Notes: generated by a model not told the origin, from the letters alone. A stretch of DNA of 64,000 bases from Sphingorhabdus sp. EL138 (GCF_945890115.1 NZ_CAMDCK010000011.1:1-64000); one strand, 5' to 3'. Positions 51,101 through 61,939 are shown, counted from the stretch's first letter. A program made the numbers and translations.

Positions 51101-52390
51101 ATGGCGAATGTAACCGTAATTGGCGCACAATGGGGCGACGAGGGTAAAGGCAAGATTGTCGACTGGCTGGCGGAACGCGCCGATGCCGTCGTCCGCTTTC
51201 AAGGCGGGCATAATGCTGGCCATACTTTGGTCGTTGGCGACAATGTCTATAAATTGTCGTTGCTGCCTTCTGGCATCGTCACCGGCACATTGTCGATTAT
51301 TGGCAATGGTGTGGTTTTGGACCCATGGGCGTTGCGCGACGAAATGGCGAAGCTGCGCGGGCAGGGCGTTTCCATCACGACCGAGAATTTTGCGCTCGCG
51401 GATAATTGCGCATTGATCTTGCCAATTCACCGCGATTTAGATGGTCTGCGGGAAACTGCGGCGGGGTCGGGCAAGATTGGCACGACGGGTCGCGGCATTG
51501 GCCCTGCGTATGAAGACAAGGTGGGCCGCCGCGCGATCCGCGTGTGTGACCTTGCCCATCTTGATGCTCTGGATGCGCAGCTTGACCGCTTGTGCGCGCA
51601 TCATGACGCTTTACGTGCCGGATTTGGCGAACCGCCCGTTGATCGCGCGCGCTTGATCGCTGACCTGAAAGAAATTGCGCCCTTCGTTCTCGAATATGCC
51701 CAGCCCGTTTGGAGGCGCCTGAACAAGGTGCGCAAGGCTGGCGCGCGGATATTGTTTGAAGGTGCGCAAGGCGTCTTGCTCGACGTCGACCATGGCACCT
51801 ATCCTTTCGTAACCTCGTCCAACACCGTATCGGGCACCGCGGCGTCGGGTTCCGGCCTTGGGCCAAGTGCGGCGGGCTTTGTCCTCGGTATCGTTAAGGC
51901 CTACACCACGCGGGTGGGGTCGGGGCCGTTCCCGACCGAGCTTGAGGATGAAACTGGCCAAAGGCTCGGTGAACGCGGCCATGAATTTGGCACTGTCACG
52001 GGGCGCAAGCGCCGTTGTGGCTGGTTTGACGCCGTGATCGTGCGCCAAAGCTGCGCCGTGTCCGGCGTGACCGGCATTGCCCTGACGAAGTTGGACGTGC
52101 TTGACGGCTTTGATACGATCAAGATTTGCACGGGCTATCGCCTGAATGGCAAGGTTTATGATTATCTGCCTGCGCATGCGGCAGAGCAAGCCGCTGTCGA
52201 GCCCATTTACGAAGAAATGCCCGGTTGGCAGGAAACCACCGCAGGCGCGCGCAGTTGGGCCGACCTTCCGGCACAAGCGATCAAATATATCACGCGTGTG
52301 CAGGAATTGATCGAAACACCCGTTGCCTTGGTATCCACTTCGCCGCAGCGCGAAGATACGATCTTGGTGCGCGATCCCTTTGCTGATTAA
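51101..52390 (+). CDS. purA: Adenylosuccinate synthetase PurA
   Basis: PurA condenses IMP and aspartate with GTP on the route to AMP. The 429-residue protein has the phosphate-binding loop [11 protein letters not shown] (catalytic D13 in WGDEGKGK, residues 11-18) and H41 in HNAGHTLV, and the later [13 protein letters not shown] and SGTAASGSG blocks are intact. Its stop overlaps the stop of the convergent MFS gene. The 138 bases before it include a 7-bp hairpin (CGCAGGA-aaaacc-TCCTGCG, 51036-51055). Confidence 0.96.
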   Translation: MANVTVIGAQWGDEGKGKIVDWLAERADAVVRFQGGHNAGHTLVVGDNVYKLSLLPSGIVTGTLSIIGNGVVLDPWALRDEMAKLRGQGVSITTENFALADNCALILPIHRDLDGLRETAAGSGKIGTTGRGIGPAYEDKVGRRAIRVCDLAHLDALDAQLDRLCAHHDALRAGFGEPPVDRARLIADLKEIAPFVLEYAQPVWRRLNKVRKAGARILFEGAQGVLLDVDHGTYPFVTSSNTVSGTAASGSGLGPSAAGFVLGIVKAYTTRVGSGPFPTELEDETGQRLGERGHEFGTVTGRKRRCGWFDAVIVRQSCAVSGVTGIALTKLDVLDGFDTIKICTGYRLNGKVYDYLPAHAAEQAAVEPIYEEMPGWQETTAGARSWADLPAQAIKYITRVQELIETPVALVSTSPQREDTILVRDPFAD

Positions 52391-53688
52391 CCGCTTTTAA
52401 GCTCAGCATTTAACCGCAAGCTTGCCCGCCAGAAGAAAAAGGCGGGAATGAGGCCAAGCCATGCTGCGCCATAGAGCACCCATCGGACGCTTTCATCACC
52501 GGCCAATGGCTTGAACGCGTCCGACATCATGCCGAACAATAACGGTCCTAACCCAAGGCCAATGAGGTTTTGGCCGAACAGCATGAACGCGGCAGCGACA
52601 GCGCGCGCCTCGGGCCTTACTAGGCCTTGCACAGTGGCGTAGGTCGGGCCGTAATAAGCCGCGTTCAATGCCGTTGGCACAAATAACAAGAGTATCGCCA
52701 CGCGCCAGTCGGTTGCGAAATAGCCCAAGAATAATATGGGCGTGGCAATGACCATCCCGATGGCAGGTGTGGTCAACAGATGACGTTTATCGATTTTGCC
52801 GAACTTGTCGGCCATCATGCCACCAAGCCAAGTGCCGATAATGCCCGCCACGCCCAAGACAAGGCCAAGCAAAAGGCCGGTTTCGCCGGGGCTAAGCCCG
52901 TGTGAGCGGATGAATAAGATGACCGCCCAAACGCTTTTGCCGTAAGACAGAAATGCGGTGAATGATGCCGCAATGGCCAACATCACAAAGGCGCGCGAAC
53001 TGAACACTTCTTTAAGCGCGTCTTTAGTCGAAAGAACGTCGCGTGCCTTTTCGCCGGACAATGCGCGGGCAGCCGCTTCGGCCTTGCGGGGTTCGCGCAA
53101 TATAAAAGGCAGGACAGCCGCCAATATGAGACCTGGAATGGCGACCGCCATAAATGCTACGCGCCAGCCATAAGCATCGTTCAAAACGCCACCGATGACG
53201 AGGCCCAATAAGCTGCCAATCGGAATGCCAAGGCCGTAAAACGCGATGGCAGACGATCTTTTTTCCGGCGGGACGCTGTCGGTAATCAGCGAGTGGGCGG
53301 CGGGGGTGCACCCTGCTTCACCTACGCCAACGCCCACGCGGGCGAGCGCCAATTGCCCAAAATTTTGTGCCAATCCGCATAAGGCTGTCATGGCGGACCA
53401 GACCGCCAAGGATATCGATATCAGGCCAACGCGGTTGGTGCTGCTATTGTCCGCATAGCGCGCAATGGGAATGCCCAATAATGTATAGAAAAGCGCAAAG
53501 GCAAGACCAGTTAACAAACCAATTTGGGTGTCGGACAGATCGAGATCCCGACTGATGGGTTCAGCCAAAATATTGACGATCTGCCGGTCGAGGAAATTCA
53601 ATACATAAACAATCATCAATATCCACAGCAGCAATTTGGGATTTGTAATCGTCGGTTTTGCAGCCGGTGCCGTCTGGCCATTGTCCAT
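52387..53688 (-). CDS. MFS transporter, Spinster-like
   Basis: The 433-residue protein has twelve hydrophobic segments of the major facilitator superfamily, with the early [17 protein letters not shown] block and the loop [15 protein letters not shown] of the Spinster-type branch. Relatives in sphingomonads export or import unknown organic compounds. The start is ATG 53688, with GAGGAGACA upstream, rather than 53709. It is convergent with purA and shares bases of the stop. Confidence 0.88.
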   Translation of the reverse strand: MDNGQTAPAAKPTITNPKLLLWILMIVYVLNFLDRQIVNILAEPISRDLDLSDTQIGLLTGLAFALFYTLLGIPIARYADNSSTNRVGLISISLAVWSAMTALCGLAQNFGQLALARVGVGVGEAGCTPAAHSLITDSVPPEKRSSAIAFYGLGIPIGSLLGLVIGGVLNDAYGWRVAFMAVAIPGLILAAVLPFILREPRKAEAAARALSGEKARDVLSTKDALKEVFSSRAFVMLAIAASFTAFLSYGKSVWAVILFIRSHGLSPGETGLLLGLVLGVAGIIGTWLGGMMADKFGKIDKRHLLTTPAIGMVIATPILFLGYFATDWRVAILLLFVPTALNAAYYGPTYATVQGLVRPEARAVAAAFMLFGQNLIGLGLGPLLFGMMSDAFKPLAGDESVRWVLYGAAWLGLIPAFFFWRASLRLNAELKSG

Positions 53689-53861
53689 GAATGTCTCCTC
53701 TTCCTGCATGATGTTATGGGAGGTTTTTCGACATTGTCAAAGCCCTGAAACGAGCGTTGCGCGCGCCTTGTAAATGGCGTGCCGTTCCATGTGTGGAGAT
53801 AATCCGTCGGGCCGATCACTCTTTGATTGACTGTTGTCCGCTTCACCGCTCTTGGGACGAT

Positions 53862-54599
53862 ATGACTACACGCGAAACGACGGCTTACATGCCGCTCCAT
53901 GATTTGGACCTTAGCTTGTCGCTGGGCGACCGCGTCATGGTCATGGCTTATGGTGCTATTCAATGGCCGTGGTTGCTGCGCAGCCTTGATGGTGGCCGCA
54001 AAAAAGACAAGGCTGCTTTGCTTGCTTATCTTGGGTTACCTATCGATGCGCTGCCTAATCTAGGTAGTTGGAAAGCGGACACAAATTTTTTGTGGCACAT
54101 CGTGTCCACAATCGAAGACATGCGACCGGCGCAAGTCGTCGAATTGGGTTGCGGGGCCTCCACTTTTATCGCTGCGCGCGCGTTGCAGCTTTTTGGTGGC
54201 GGAAAGATTGTCAGCTTTGACCAACATGCTGCATTCGCGCAAACGACCCAAGACTGGATACGCGACAATGATATGGACGCAGAAATCCGGCACGCGCCGC
54301 TGGGCGCACCTCCATCTGGTTGGCCGGGGCATTGGTATCAATTGTCCGATGTTCCCAAAGAGATTGACTTGCTCATCGTTGATGGCCCGCCTTGGGCCAT
54401 CCATCCGCATGTGCGCGGTGCGGCTGCAAGCCTGTTCCCGCTTATTCGTCCCGGCGGCAGGGTGCTGCTGGATGACGCCGCGCGACCCGGCGAGCGTGTC
54501 GTGGCGCGGCGCTGGCGCAAAGAACATGCGAACATGGACTTCACGCTCGACAGCAAAGGCGCCAAGGGCACCTTGCTAGGATATAAACACCCCGCTTAA
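53862..54599 (+). CDS. SAM-dependent methyltransferase, class I
   Basis: The 245-residue protein has the Rossmann motif I of class I methyltransferases (VVELGCGAST, around residues 92-101), a motif II-like IVDGPPW and the late LIRPGGRVLLDDA block. This layout fits the methyltransferase 24 group. Before motif I there are about 90 residues with no recognised feature. The substrate is unknown. ATG 53862 with GGGACG upstream is favoured over the longer frame to 53757. The gene is convergent with the symporter. Confidence 0.72.
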   Translation: MTTRETTAYMPLHDLDLSLSLGDRVMVMAYGAIQWPWLLRSLDGGRKKDKAALLAYLGLPIDALPNLGSWKADTNFLWHIVSTIEDMRPAQVVELGCGASTFIAARALQLFGGGKIVSFDQHAAFAQTTQDWIRDNDMDAEIRHAPLGAPPSGWPGHWYQLSDVPKEIDLLIVDGPPWAIHPHVRGAAASLFPLIRPGGRVLLDDAARPGERVVARRWRKEHANMDFTLDSKGAKGTLLGYKHPA

Positions 54600-55939
54600 A
54601 TTTTGGTCGACCGCTCGTCCGTGACCATATCAGTGGCAAGGTCTAGCCCAGCCTTGCCGTCCGCTGCGGTATGCGCTGGGGCATGCGGCGATGCGATATA
54701 CTCGGGCTCTTCGACCTCCAACATGCCTTCCCATTTGGTGATGACGGACGTTGCAACGGCGTTGCCGACGACATTGGTCGCAGTGCGGCCCATATCAAGG
54801 AACTGATCAATCGCCAGAATGAGCGCGACGCCCTCTACCGGAAGGTCGAACATGGCCAATGTGCCGGTGATGACCACCAACGAAGCGCGCGGCACGGCGG
54901 CGACGCCCTTGGACGAAATCATGAGTGTGAGTAGGATCAGGATCTGGGTGCCGATGGACAGCTCAATACCATAAGCTTGCGCGATGAAGATTGTCGCAAA
55001 GCTCATATACATCATCGAACCATCAAGGTTGAAGCTGTAGCCCAAGGGCAGCATGAAGCCCGAAATCCGGCGCGGAACGCCAAAACGGTCGAGCTGTTCA
55101 AACAATTTGGGCAAGGCCGCTTCGCTGGATGCGGTCGAAAATGCGATCAACATAGGTTCGCGGATGTAGCGGATGAGCGTGAATATACGCCGGCCCAAGA
55201 AAATCGCGCCGATGGACAGCAGAATTGTCCACAACAATGCCAGCGACAGATAGAATTCCGTCACCAGTTCTAAATAGGTTGCAAGGATCGCTAGGCCACT
55301 TTTCGACACCACGGCTGCCAATGCGCCGAAAACTGCGACGGGGGCATAACGCATCACATAATGCGTTATCTGAAGCATCATTTCCGCAAGTGACTCAGCA
55401 CCCCGCACCAAAGGCGCACCCTTTTCACCCAAGGCCGAAAGCGCGATGCCAGCGAACAAGGCGAACACCAAAATCTGCAGGATGTTATTGGTCGCCATCG
55501 CTTCAAAAGCGTTTTTGGGGAAAATCGAAAGTATGAATTCCCAGAAGTCGAGTTTTTTAACTTCACCCACGGTCGCTGCGGCATTTGCAATCGTATCAAC
55601 GGGCGCACCGATTCCTGGTTGAAACAGGTTCACCATCAACAAGCCAAGGCCAATCGAGATGAAGCTGGCGATGATAAACCATGTAATGGCCCGAAAGCCG
55701 ATACGACCGAGCGCCGAGCTGTCGCCCATATGCGCAATACCAACGACGATGGTCGACAATATGAGTGGAGCAACCAACAGTTTGATTAAATTTAGAAATA
55801 TATCCGAAAGGAGTTTGAACGTTTTGGTTAGATATTCAAACTGCGTGCTGTCCGGCGCGAAATTGACATGAACCGCGTAGCCGACTGCCACGCCTAGGAT
55901 CATTCCTGCCAAAATCCACAATGTAAGCCGTTTATCCAC
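54596..55939 (-). CDS. Dicarboxylate/amino acid:cation symporter (DAACS)
   Basis: The 447-residue protein belongs to the DAACS family (GltP/DctA). It has eight hydrophobic segments, and family marks such as AFSTASSEAALP, the GYSFNLDGSMMYM re-entrant region and GRTATNVVGNAVAT. Such symporters take up glutamate, aspartate or C4-dicarboxylates with Na+ or H+. The start is GTG 55939, with GGAGGG four bases upstream, in preference to TTG 55951. It is divergent from the NAD-glutamate dehydrogenase gene, a suggestive pairing. Confidence 0.92.
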   Translation of the reverse strand: MDKRLTLWILAGMILGVAVGYAVHVNFAPDSTQFEYLTKTFKLLSDIFLNLIKLLVAPLILSTIVVGIAHMGDSSALGRIGFRAITWFIIASFISIGLGLLMVNLFQPGIGAPVDTIANAAATVGEVKKLDFWEFILSIFPKNAFEAMATNNILQILVFALFAGIALSALGEKGAPLVRGAESLAEMMLQITHYVMRYAPVAVFGALAAVVSKSGLAILATYLELVTEFYLSLALLWTILLSIGAIFLGRRIFTLIRYIREPMLIAFSTASSEAALPKLFEQLDRFGVPRRISGFMLPLGYSFNLDGSMMYMSFATIFIAQAYGIELSIGTQILILLTLMISSKGVAAVPRASLVVITGTLAMFDLPVEGVALILAIDQFLDMGRTATNVVGNAVATSVITKWEGMLEVEEPEYIASPHAPAHTAADGKAGLDLATDMVTDERSTKI

Positions 55940-56124
55940 GCAACCCTCCAAACATTTCTTGATTCATTTGACGCTACACAGGAGCAATGCAGGTCGCAAC
56001 AAGTTACAGACGTGACTTGTTTAAGCTTGAGAAGGGCGTCATAAGTCTTGTAATAAAATTACAACGCACTGTGTCGTTGAACATGGCGCATAAACAAATG
56101 CTTGTGGGCTCAGGAGATCATGTC

Positions 56125-59100
56125 ATGGCGACCGCCAAAATTGTGAAGAATGCGGTAAAAATCGACAAGACCCTTTTGAAGGATATGGTCAGCGCCTTTA
56201 CCGAGACAGCTTTGCCGGGCGAAAATGAAGGTTTTGACGCCAAAGCGGCCGAAGATGCCGCGCGTTTCACCATCGAAACGGGCCTGCATCGCAAGGCGGG
56301 CAATGCGGCCATTGCATTGGATAGCTTCACCGATAGGCATGGCCGTTTGATGATGCGCATATCGCTGAATAATGACGACATGCCCTTTTTGGTGGATTCG
56401 GTGTCGTCTGCGGTTGCTGCTTATGGGATAGCGGTGAAGCGTATCATCCATCCGGTGTTGAGCGTTGTCCGCGATGACGCCTGCGCTTTGACTTCCATCA
56501 GCCGCAAACGAATGGATGGGCAGGCGCGCGAATCCTTCATTTATCTGGAGACGGAGCGCATTGACGCCAAGGAACGCCGTCAGCTTGAGGCGCATTTGGC
56601 CGCTGTTCTCGCCGATGTTCGCGGCGCGGTGACGGATTGGCGCGATATGCGCGCTGCCTTGTCCGCCGACGCTGACAGCCTGCCGGATAGCGAAGGCACG
56701 GCCCTGATCCGGTGGTTCCATGATAATAATATGACGATATTGGCGCATGAGCGGATCAGCAGCGATGGTGCGCGTTCCAACCGCCTTGGCCTGTCGCGCG
56801 TGAGCGATGCGCTTGTGCTTTCGGAAGATAGTGTCAGCCTTGCCATAAATTGGTTTGAAGCCGGCGGCCTTGCGCCCTTGGTGTTGAAATCCAACCGTGT
56901 TTCGAACGTCCATCGCAATGTTCAATTGGACCTGATCGTTACGCCGGTGCAAACGGGCGATCGGGTAACGGGCTTAGCCGTCACAGCCGGGCTTTGGACC
57001 AGCGCGGCGCTGGCAACGGCTCCGGAATCTATTCCTGTGCTTAGAACGCATCTGGCGTCGTTGATGGCGCGGTATGGCTTTGACCCGTCGGGCCATGCGG
57101 GCAAGGCAATGGCCCATGCGCTGACCGCGCTGCCCCACGACCTTTTGGTTGCGCTTAAGCTGGATGATCTGGAACGCGTGACGTTGACCGCCATGTCGCT
57201 GACGGATCGACCGCGCCCCAAGCTGATTGCGTTGCGGTCACCACTGGGACGTCATTTATATATCTTTGTATGGTTGCCCCGCGATGACGTATCAACCGGC
57301 ATCCGTAAGCAGATCCAGACAATGCTGATGGATGCCACAGGTGGGTCTTTATTAGGCTGGACCATCGGTTTGGAGGACGGCGGCGTTGCTTTGTTGCGCT
57401 ATACGCTCGATTTGCCGGATCGTGGGCAGACAGTGGACGAAGCTAGCCTCGATGCACAGCTGGAGTTGATGGTGCGTGGGTGGGAGCCAGCGGTTGAGGT
57501 GGCCTTGGCGCATCTGACCGATCAAAAGCGCGCCGCTGCCATGCTTGTGCGCTACGGCGCTGGCTTTCCGGCCAATTACCGCAGCAGTTACTCGACCGAG
57601 GAGGCTGCGCGGGACATGATTGGCTTGCTCGCCATGGAACGCGACCATAGCAAAATCACCCGGCTGTTCGAAGAAGATGGCAAGCTTCGGCTGAAAATCT
57701 ACAGCCATGGCGGCCCCCTGCCGTTGAGCGATGTCGTGCCCGCGCTCGAAAATTTCGGTTTTGATGTTTTGGAGGAAACGCCGACCGCATTGGGCGATGG
57801 TCATTATATCCATGACTTCCGTCTTGCCTTGCGCGGCGGCGATATTGCAACTGTCTTAGAAAATCCGCGCGTCCTTGAAGGTGCGCTGAGCCAAGTTTTA
57901 GATGGCAGTTTTGAAAATGACGTGTTCAACCAACTCGTCACGATTGGCGGGCTTGCGCCGCAATCGGTCATTTGGCTGCGCGCATTTTATCGCTATTTGC
58001 GCCAAACAGGCGTGGCTTATGGCATGCCAACGGTGGTGTCCGCCTTGGCCAAAAACGCCAATGTGACGCGGTCGATCATATCCCTGTTCGATGCTTTCCA
58101 TAATCCGGCAACCAACGGCAGCCGCGACAAAGAAGCGGCAAAATATCAAAAATCCATCACCGCCGATCTGGCAGCGGTTTCGGCGATTGACGAAGATCGC
58201 ATTTTGCGCCGGTTTTTGGCGGTGGTGCTGGCAACATTGCGCACCAATGCGTTTTCCGCAGCGGCGGCAGAGGCATTGGCGTTCAAACTGGATTGCGCAA
58301 AAGTGCCTGGCCTGCCTGCGCCGCTGCCTTGGCGGGAGGTGTTTGTCTATTCACCCCGCGTGGAGGGCATTCATTTGCGCGCTGGACCCGTTGCGCGCGG
58401 TGGCTTGCGCTGGTCCGACCGGCGTGATGACTTCCGCACCGAGGTTTTGGGCCTGATGAAGGCGCAGCGCGTTAAAAACGCGGTTATCGTGCCGACCGGT
58501 GCAAAAGGCGGCTTCTACCCCAAACGCCTGCCCGACATGCGCGTCGACCGCGATGCGTGGTTTGCAGAAGGCACAGAAGCGTATAAAATCTTCATCCGGA
58601 CCTTGCTGTCGATAACCGACAACATTGTGAACGACCGGATTGTGCATCCTGACAATGTCGTCATCCATGACGGTGACGACCCTTATTTCGTGGTTGCCGC
58701 CGACAAGGGCACGGCGACATTCTCCGACACCGCGAACGCCATCGCGCTGGAACGCAATTTCTGGCTGGGTGATGCCTTCGCAAGTGGTGGCTCGGTTGGG
58801 TATGACCATAAGGCGATGGGCATTACCGCAAAGGGCGGCTGGCTATCGGTGCAGCGCCATTTTGCCGAAATGGGTATTGATGTCCAAAAAGAACCGGTCA
58901 CGGTTGCAGGCGTTGGCGATATGTCAGGGGACGTTTTCGGCAATGGCATGTTGCTTTCAAAGACGTTGAAAATTGTCGCGGCGTTCGACCATCGGCACAT
59001 TTTCCTCGACCCCGATCCCGACCCTGCGATCAGTTGGAAAGAACGTCAGCGTCTGTTCAACCTGCCGCGTTCCAGCTGGCTTGATTATGATGCAAAGTTG

Positions 59101-60774
59101 ATATCCAAGGGCGGCGGCGTCTTCGCGCGTACGGATAAGATTATCAAAACAACATCTGAAATCAGAAGCTTGCTTGGCATTGATGCGAAAGAAATGGAGC
59201 CATCTGCATTGATGACCGCAATATTAAAGGCGCCCGTTCAATTGATGTGGTTCGGCGGAATAGGGACATATATTAAAGACCGGAGCGAAAGCCATTTGGA
59301 CGTCGGCGACCCCGGCAATGACTTTATTCGGGTGAACGGCGCAGACGTGCAGGCGCATGTGATTGGCGAGGGCGCAAATCTTGGCGTGACGCAGGCCGGA
59401 CGTATTGGCTTTGCCCTACGCGGTGGCCGGATCAACACCGACTTCATCGACAATAGCGCGGGCGTCGATTGTTCCGACAATGAAGTGAACATCAAAATCG
59501 CCCTGAATGCGCAGATGCGCGCCGGCAAGTTGAAGGAGCCCGCGCGCAACGTCTTGCTGGCGGAGATGACTGATGCGGTGGCGCATTTGGTGTTGGAGGA
59601 TAACCGACTGCAGACGCTTGCCTTGTCCATTGCGGAAACCGGCGGCGCGGGGGATTTGCCGGCTTATGTAAGGCTTATCGAGATTTTTGAAGGCGCTGGC
59701 CGACTGGACCGTGTGGTTGAGGGACTTGCCCCCAATGAAGAACTGTTCCGGCGTGCGAGCGAAGGGCGCGGGCTCACGCGGCCGGAATTGGCGATATTGC
59801 TCTCCACAGCGAAGCTTGCAGCGCAGGATGGGGTGGAGGACGCACCTTTGGCGCAGGACAAGTCGATGGATGGCGAACTTCTTGCGGCATTCCCGGACGC
59901 GATGGTCAAATCGCATAAGTCGGCGATTTTGGGGCACCGGCTGCGCAAGGAAATCATCGCCACGAAGTTGGCTAACCGCATGATCAACCGGCTTGGCATG
60001 TTGCACCCATTTGAATTGGCGGAAGAGGAAGGCTGCAGTCTTGGCGATGTTGCCGCCGCCTTTGCCATAGCCGAGAGCATTTATGATCTGCCATCCTTGT
60101 GGAATATGATGGATGTAACAGCGATGCCGGAATCCACGCGGCTGATGCTCTTCAACCAAGCGGCCTTGGAAGTGCGCGCGCAAATGGCGGATATCATCCG
60201 CAATGCCCATGAAGATCGCGATGTCGCGGCGGCGACTGCGGTCTATGCGCCGGTGGTGCAAAAGCTGACGGCTGCATTGGATGGGCTATTGCCCCAGGAT
60301 GTCCGGCTTCAGACCGAACGCTTTGGCACGCGGTTGACCGAAAATGGCGCGCCGCGCAAAATTGCGGACCGTCTGGTGCAATTGGCGCAATTGGATGGCG
60401 CCATTGGTCTGGCGGCGCTTTCCTCAGCGCAAAAGGGCGATGTAACTGCATTGACGCGCGCCTTCACCGCCCTTGGCGATGCGCTGGGTTTAAGCTGGGC
60501 GCAGGGAACCGCCATGCAAGTCGACCCGCAAGATCCCTGGGAGCGGCTGTTGGTTGCTGGGCTAGCACGAGATTTTCAAACTATGCGTTTGGATTTCCTG
60601 CGGCGTCGTGCGGCCAAGAAACCGCTTGAGGATGCGCAAGACTGGTTGGTCGCCAACGCAGTGCGTGTGCGGGCGTTCAAGGCGATGGTGGACCGTGCCC
60701 GCATGGCAGGTGCGCCGACCCCCGCCATGTTGGCACAAGTCGCGGGGCAGGCGCGAGTATTGCTGGGGCGTTAA
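56125..60774 (+). CDS. NAD-specific glutamate dehydrogenase, large type
   Basis: This 1549-residue protein is the large NAD-dependent glutamate dehydrogenase (the 180-kDa class, also known from Pseudomonas and Caulobacter), which deaminates glutamate to 2-oxoglutarate for catabolism. The catalytic domain occupies about residues 700-1200, with GGLRWSDRRDDFRTEVLGL, the lysine-bearing PTGAKGGFYP and the NAD-binding GDMSGDVFGNGMLLS. The N-terminal half includes ACT-like regulatory regions. The start ATG 56125 has AGGAG before it. It lies opposite a symporter gene for glutamate-like substrates. Confidence 0.95.
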   Translation: MATAKIVKNAVKIDKTLLKDMVSAFTETALPGENEGFDAKAAEDAARFTIETGLHRKAGNAAIALDSFTDRHGRLMMRISLNNDDMPFLVDSVSSAVAAYGIAVKRIIHPVLSVVRDDACALTSISRKRMDGQARESFIYLETERIDAKERRQLEAHLAAVLADVRGAVTDWRDMRAALSADADSLPDSEGTALIRWFHDNNMTILAHERISSDGARSNRLGLSRVSDALVLSEDSVSLAINWFEAGGLAPLVLKSNRVSNVHRNVQLDLIVTPVQTGDRVTGLAVTAGLWTSAALATAPESIPVLRTHLASLMARYGFDPSGHAGKAMAHALTALPHDLLVALKLDDLERVTLTAMSLTDRPRPKLIALRSPLGRHLYIFVWLPRDDVSTGIRKQIQTMLMDATGGSLLGWTIGLEDGGVALLRYTLDLPDRGQTVDEASLDAQLELMVRGWEPAVEVALAHLTDQKRAAAMLVRYGAGFPANYRSSYSTEEAARDMIGLLAMERDHSKITRLFEEDGKLRLKIYSHGGPLPLSDVVPALENFGFDVLEETPTALGDGHYIHDFRLALRGGDIATVLENPRVLEGALSQVLDGSFENDVFNQLVTIGGLAPQSVIWLRAFYRYLRQTGVAYGMPTVVSALAKNANVTRSIISLFDAFHNPATNGSRDKEAAKYQKSITADLAAVSAIDEDRILRRFLAVVLATLRTNAFSAAAAEALAFKLDCAKVPGLPAPLPWREVFVYSPRVEGIHLRAGPVARGGLRWSDRRDDFRTEVLGLMKAQRVKNAVIVPTGAKGGFYPKRLPDMRVDRDAWFAEGTEAYKIFIRTLLSITDNIVNDRIVHPDNVVIHDGDDPYFVVAADKGTATFSDTANAIALERNFWLGDAFASGGSVGYDHKAMGITAKGGWLSVQRHFAEMGIDVQKEPVTVAGVGDMSGDVFGNGMLLSKTLKIVAAFDHRHIFLDPDPDPAISWKERQRLFNLPRSSWLDYDAKLISKGGGVFARTDKIIKTTSEIRSLLGIDAKEMEPSALMTAILKAPVQLMWFGGIGTYIKDRSESHLDVGDPGNDFIRVNGADVQAHVIGEGANLGVTQAGRIGFALRGGRINTDFIDNSAGVDCSDNEVNIKIALNAQMRAGKLKEPARNVLLAEMTDAVAHLVLEDNRLQTLALSIAETGGAGDLPAYVRLIEIFEGAGRLDRVVEGLAPNEELFRRASEGRGLTRPELAILLSTAKLAAQDGVEDAPLAQDKSMDGELLAAFPDAMVKSHKSAILGHRLRKEIIATKLANRMINRLGMLHPFELAEEEGCSLGDVAAAFAIAESIYDLPSLWNMMDVTAMPESTRLMLFNQAALEVRAQMADIIRNAHEDRDVAAATAVYAPVVQKLTAALDGLLPQDVRLQTERFGTRLTENGAPRKIADRLVQLAQLDGAIGLAALSSAQKGDVTALTRAFTALGDALGLSWAQGTAMQVDPQDPWERLLVAGLARDFQTMRLDFLRRRAAKKPLEDAQDWLVANAVRVRAFKAMVDRARMAGAPTPAMLAQVAGQARVLLGR

Positions 60775-60829
60775 CGCGCTGGGGTGAAGGTTGAGGGACG
60801 ACGGGAAGAAGGCGGAGCGTTTCTCCTAA

Positions 60830-60920
60830 CGTCATGCTGAACTTGGTTCAGCATCCATCGTGCCTCGCAAACCGAAGGGTAGAGACGAGACATAGACCCT
60901 GAACCAAGTTCAGGGTGACG
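60830..60920. repeat. Palindromic intergenic element with flanking direct repeats
   Basis: CGTCATGCTGAACTTGGTTC at the left and CTGAACCAAGTTCAGGGTGACG at the right belong to the GTCATCCTG family. In addition the block ending GTTTCTCCTAACGTCATGCTGAAC (about 60797-60842) is repeated with few changes at 60954-60998, so the downstream gene's 3' end carries a second left arm. Confidence 0.75.
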
Positions 60921-61009
60921 GTTTAGGGTGACGGTAAGGAGGGACGGTCGGGAGGGACGGGAAGAAGACGGCGCGTTTCTCCCAACGTCATGCTGAACGC
61001 GTTAAACCC

Positions 61010-61135
61010 TCAGCTTTTGGTCGCTAAGCCCGCTGGGTTGCCCTTTGTCGACGGGTTTGATGCGTTTTGCTTTTTGGGCTTTTCGGCCTTTGGCTTGCGG
61101 ACTTCACGGCTCGATTTCTTTTGGCTCTTCGCCAT
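61010..61135 (-). CDS. 41-aa basic protein, hypothetical
   Basis: A complete short frame runs from ATG 61135, behind AAGGAAAACATC, to the stop at 61010-61012. Its 41 residues are strongly basic and lack hydrophobic stretches: MAKSQKKSSREVRKPKAEKP, then KKQNASNPSTKGNPAGLATKS. Small lysine-rich proteins of this layout are recurrent in sphingomonads. It may bind nucleic acid or ribosomes, but this is only inference from composition. The stop abuts the direct-repeat copy at 60954-60998. Confidence 0.7.
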   Translation of the reverse strand: MAKSQKKSSREVRKPKAEKPKKQNASNPSTKGNPAGLATKS

Positions 61136-61255
61136 GATGTTTTCCTTCGGAGGAGGCGTGCGTAGGCTTAGCTTGGGTCAGGATGCGCCGACCCACATAT
61201 TGTAAAGATAAGCATCAACGGCCCTCTTTATAAGGACGCTGGCAAAATGGCTGGT

Positions 61256-61849
61256 TTAAGCGACTGCCTCTGCCGCGCGCTTGTAGATGCTGTTGAGCGG
61301 GCTGCGGAAAAGCTGCATCACCATCGGTTCGAAAAATGAAAGCGGGAGCGTGTCATAATTTGGATCAAAGGATGGGCAGTCATATTTGTCGATAAACTCT
61401 TCGGTATCGGCAAACCACTCATGCCCGCGAAACTGTTCCCGCATGTCGCGGTCAAGGCCCAGATGGTGGAAGAAATTCTGCCCTTGGAAAATGCCGTGAT
61501 TTTGCACAATCCAAAGGAGCTTTTCCGAAACGAACGGCTTTAATATGGCAGCGGCAATGTCCGGATGGTTGGTCGCACCCAGCGTATCACCAATGTCATG
61601 CAGCAAAGCCATCACGACATAATCATCATCCCGGCCATCACGATGCGCGCGCGTCGCGGTTTGCAAGGAATGCGTCAACCGGTCGACGGCAAATCCGCCA
61701 AAGTCACCATCGAGCAATTTCAGATGGTCCAAAATCCGGCGTCCGCCATCTTGCGAAAACGGGATATTGTGCCGCATGATGATCTGCCAATCCTCTTGCG
61801 TGCTCTGCGACATATCATGAAATTGTGCGCGGTCTTCTTGGTTGTCCAT
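61256..61849 (-). CDS. HD-domain protein, PhnZ/MIOX-like
   Basis: The 197-residue protein has an HD-domain metal site with H60, the HD pair H84-D85 in LLHDIGD, H95 and H118. The trailing DKYDCPSFDPNYDTLP and PLSFFEPMV stretches resemble the mixed-valent di-iron oxygenases of the PhnZ/MIOX group more than ordinary HD phosphohydrolases. Substrate is unknown. The start is ATG 61849, behind GAGAGGATA; the upstream frame to 61909 is dropped. It is divergent from the histidine kinase gene. Confidence 0.78.
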   Translation of the reverse strand: MDNQEDRAQFHDMSQSTQEDWQIIMRHNIPFSQDGGRRILDHLKLLDGDFGGFAVDRLTHSLQTATRAHRDGRDDDYVVMALLHDIGDTLGATNHPDIAAAILKPFVSEKLLWIVQNHGIFQGQNFFHHLGLDRDMREQFRGHEWFADTEEFIDKYDCPSFDPNYDTLPLSFFEPMVMQLFRSPLNSIYKRAAEAVA

Positions 61850-61939
61850 TGCCGGTATCCTCTCGCTTACGCTGTTTAACAGCGTTGGCCGACGAAACAA
61901 GGGCTTCATGCGCGCGCGAAATGCGGCTAGACCGATTAT

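Noticed and set aside
59416-60261. 281-residue minus-strand frame over glutamate dehydrogenase
   Set aside because: It is antisense to a well-supported 1549-residue gene, without ribosome binding site or recognised domain.
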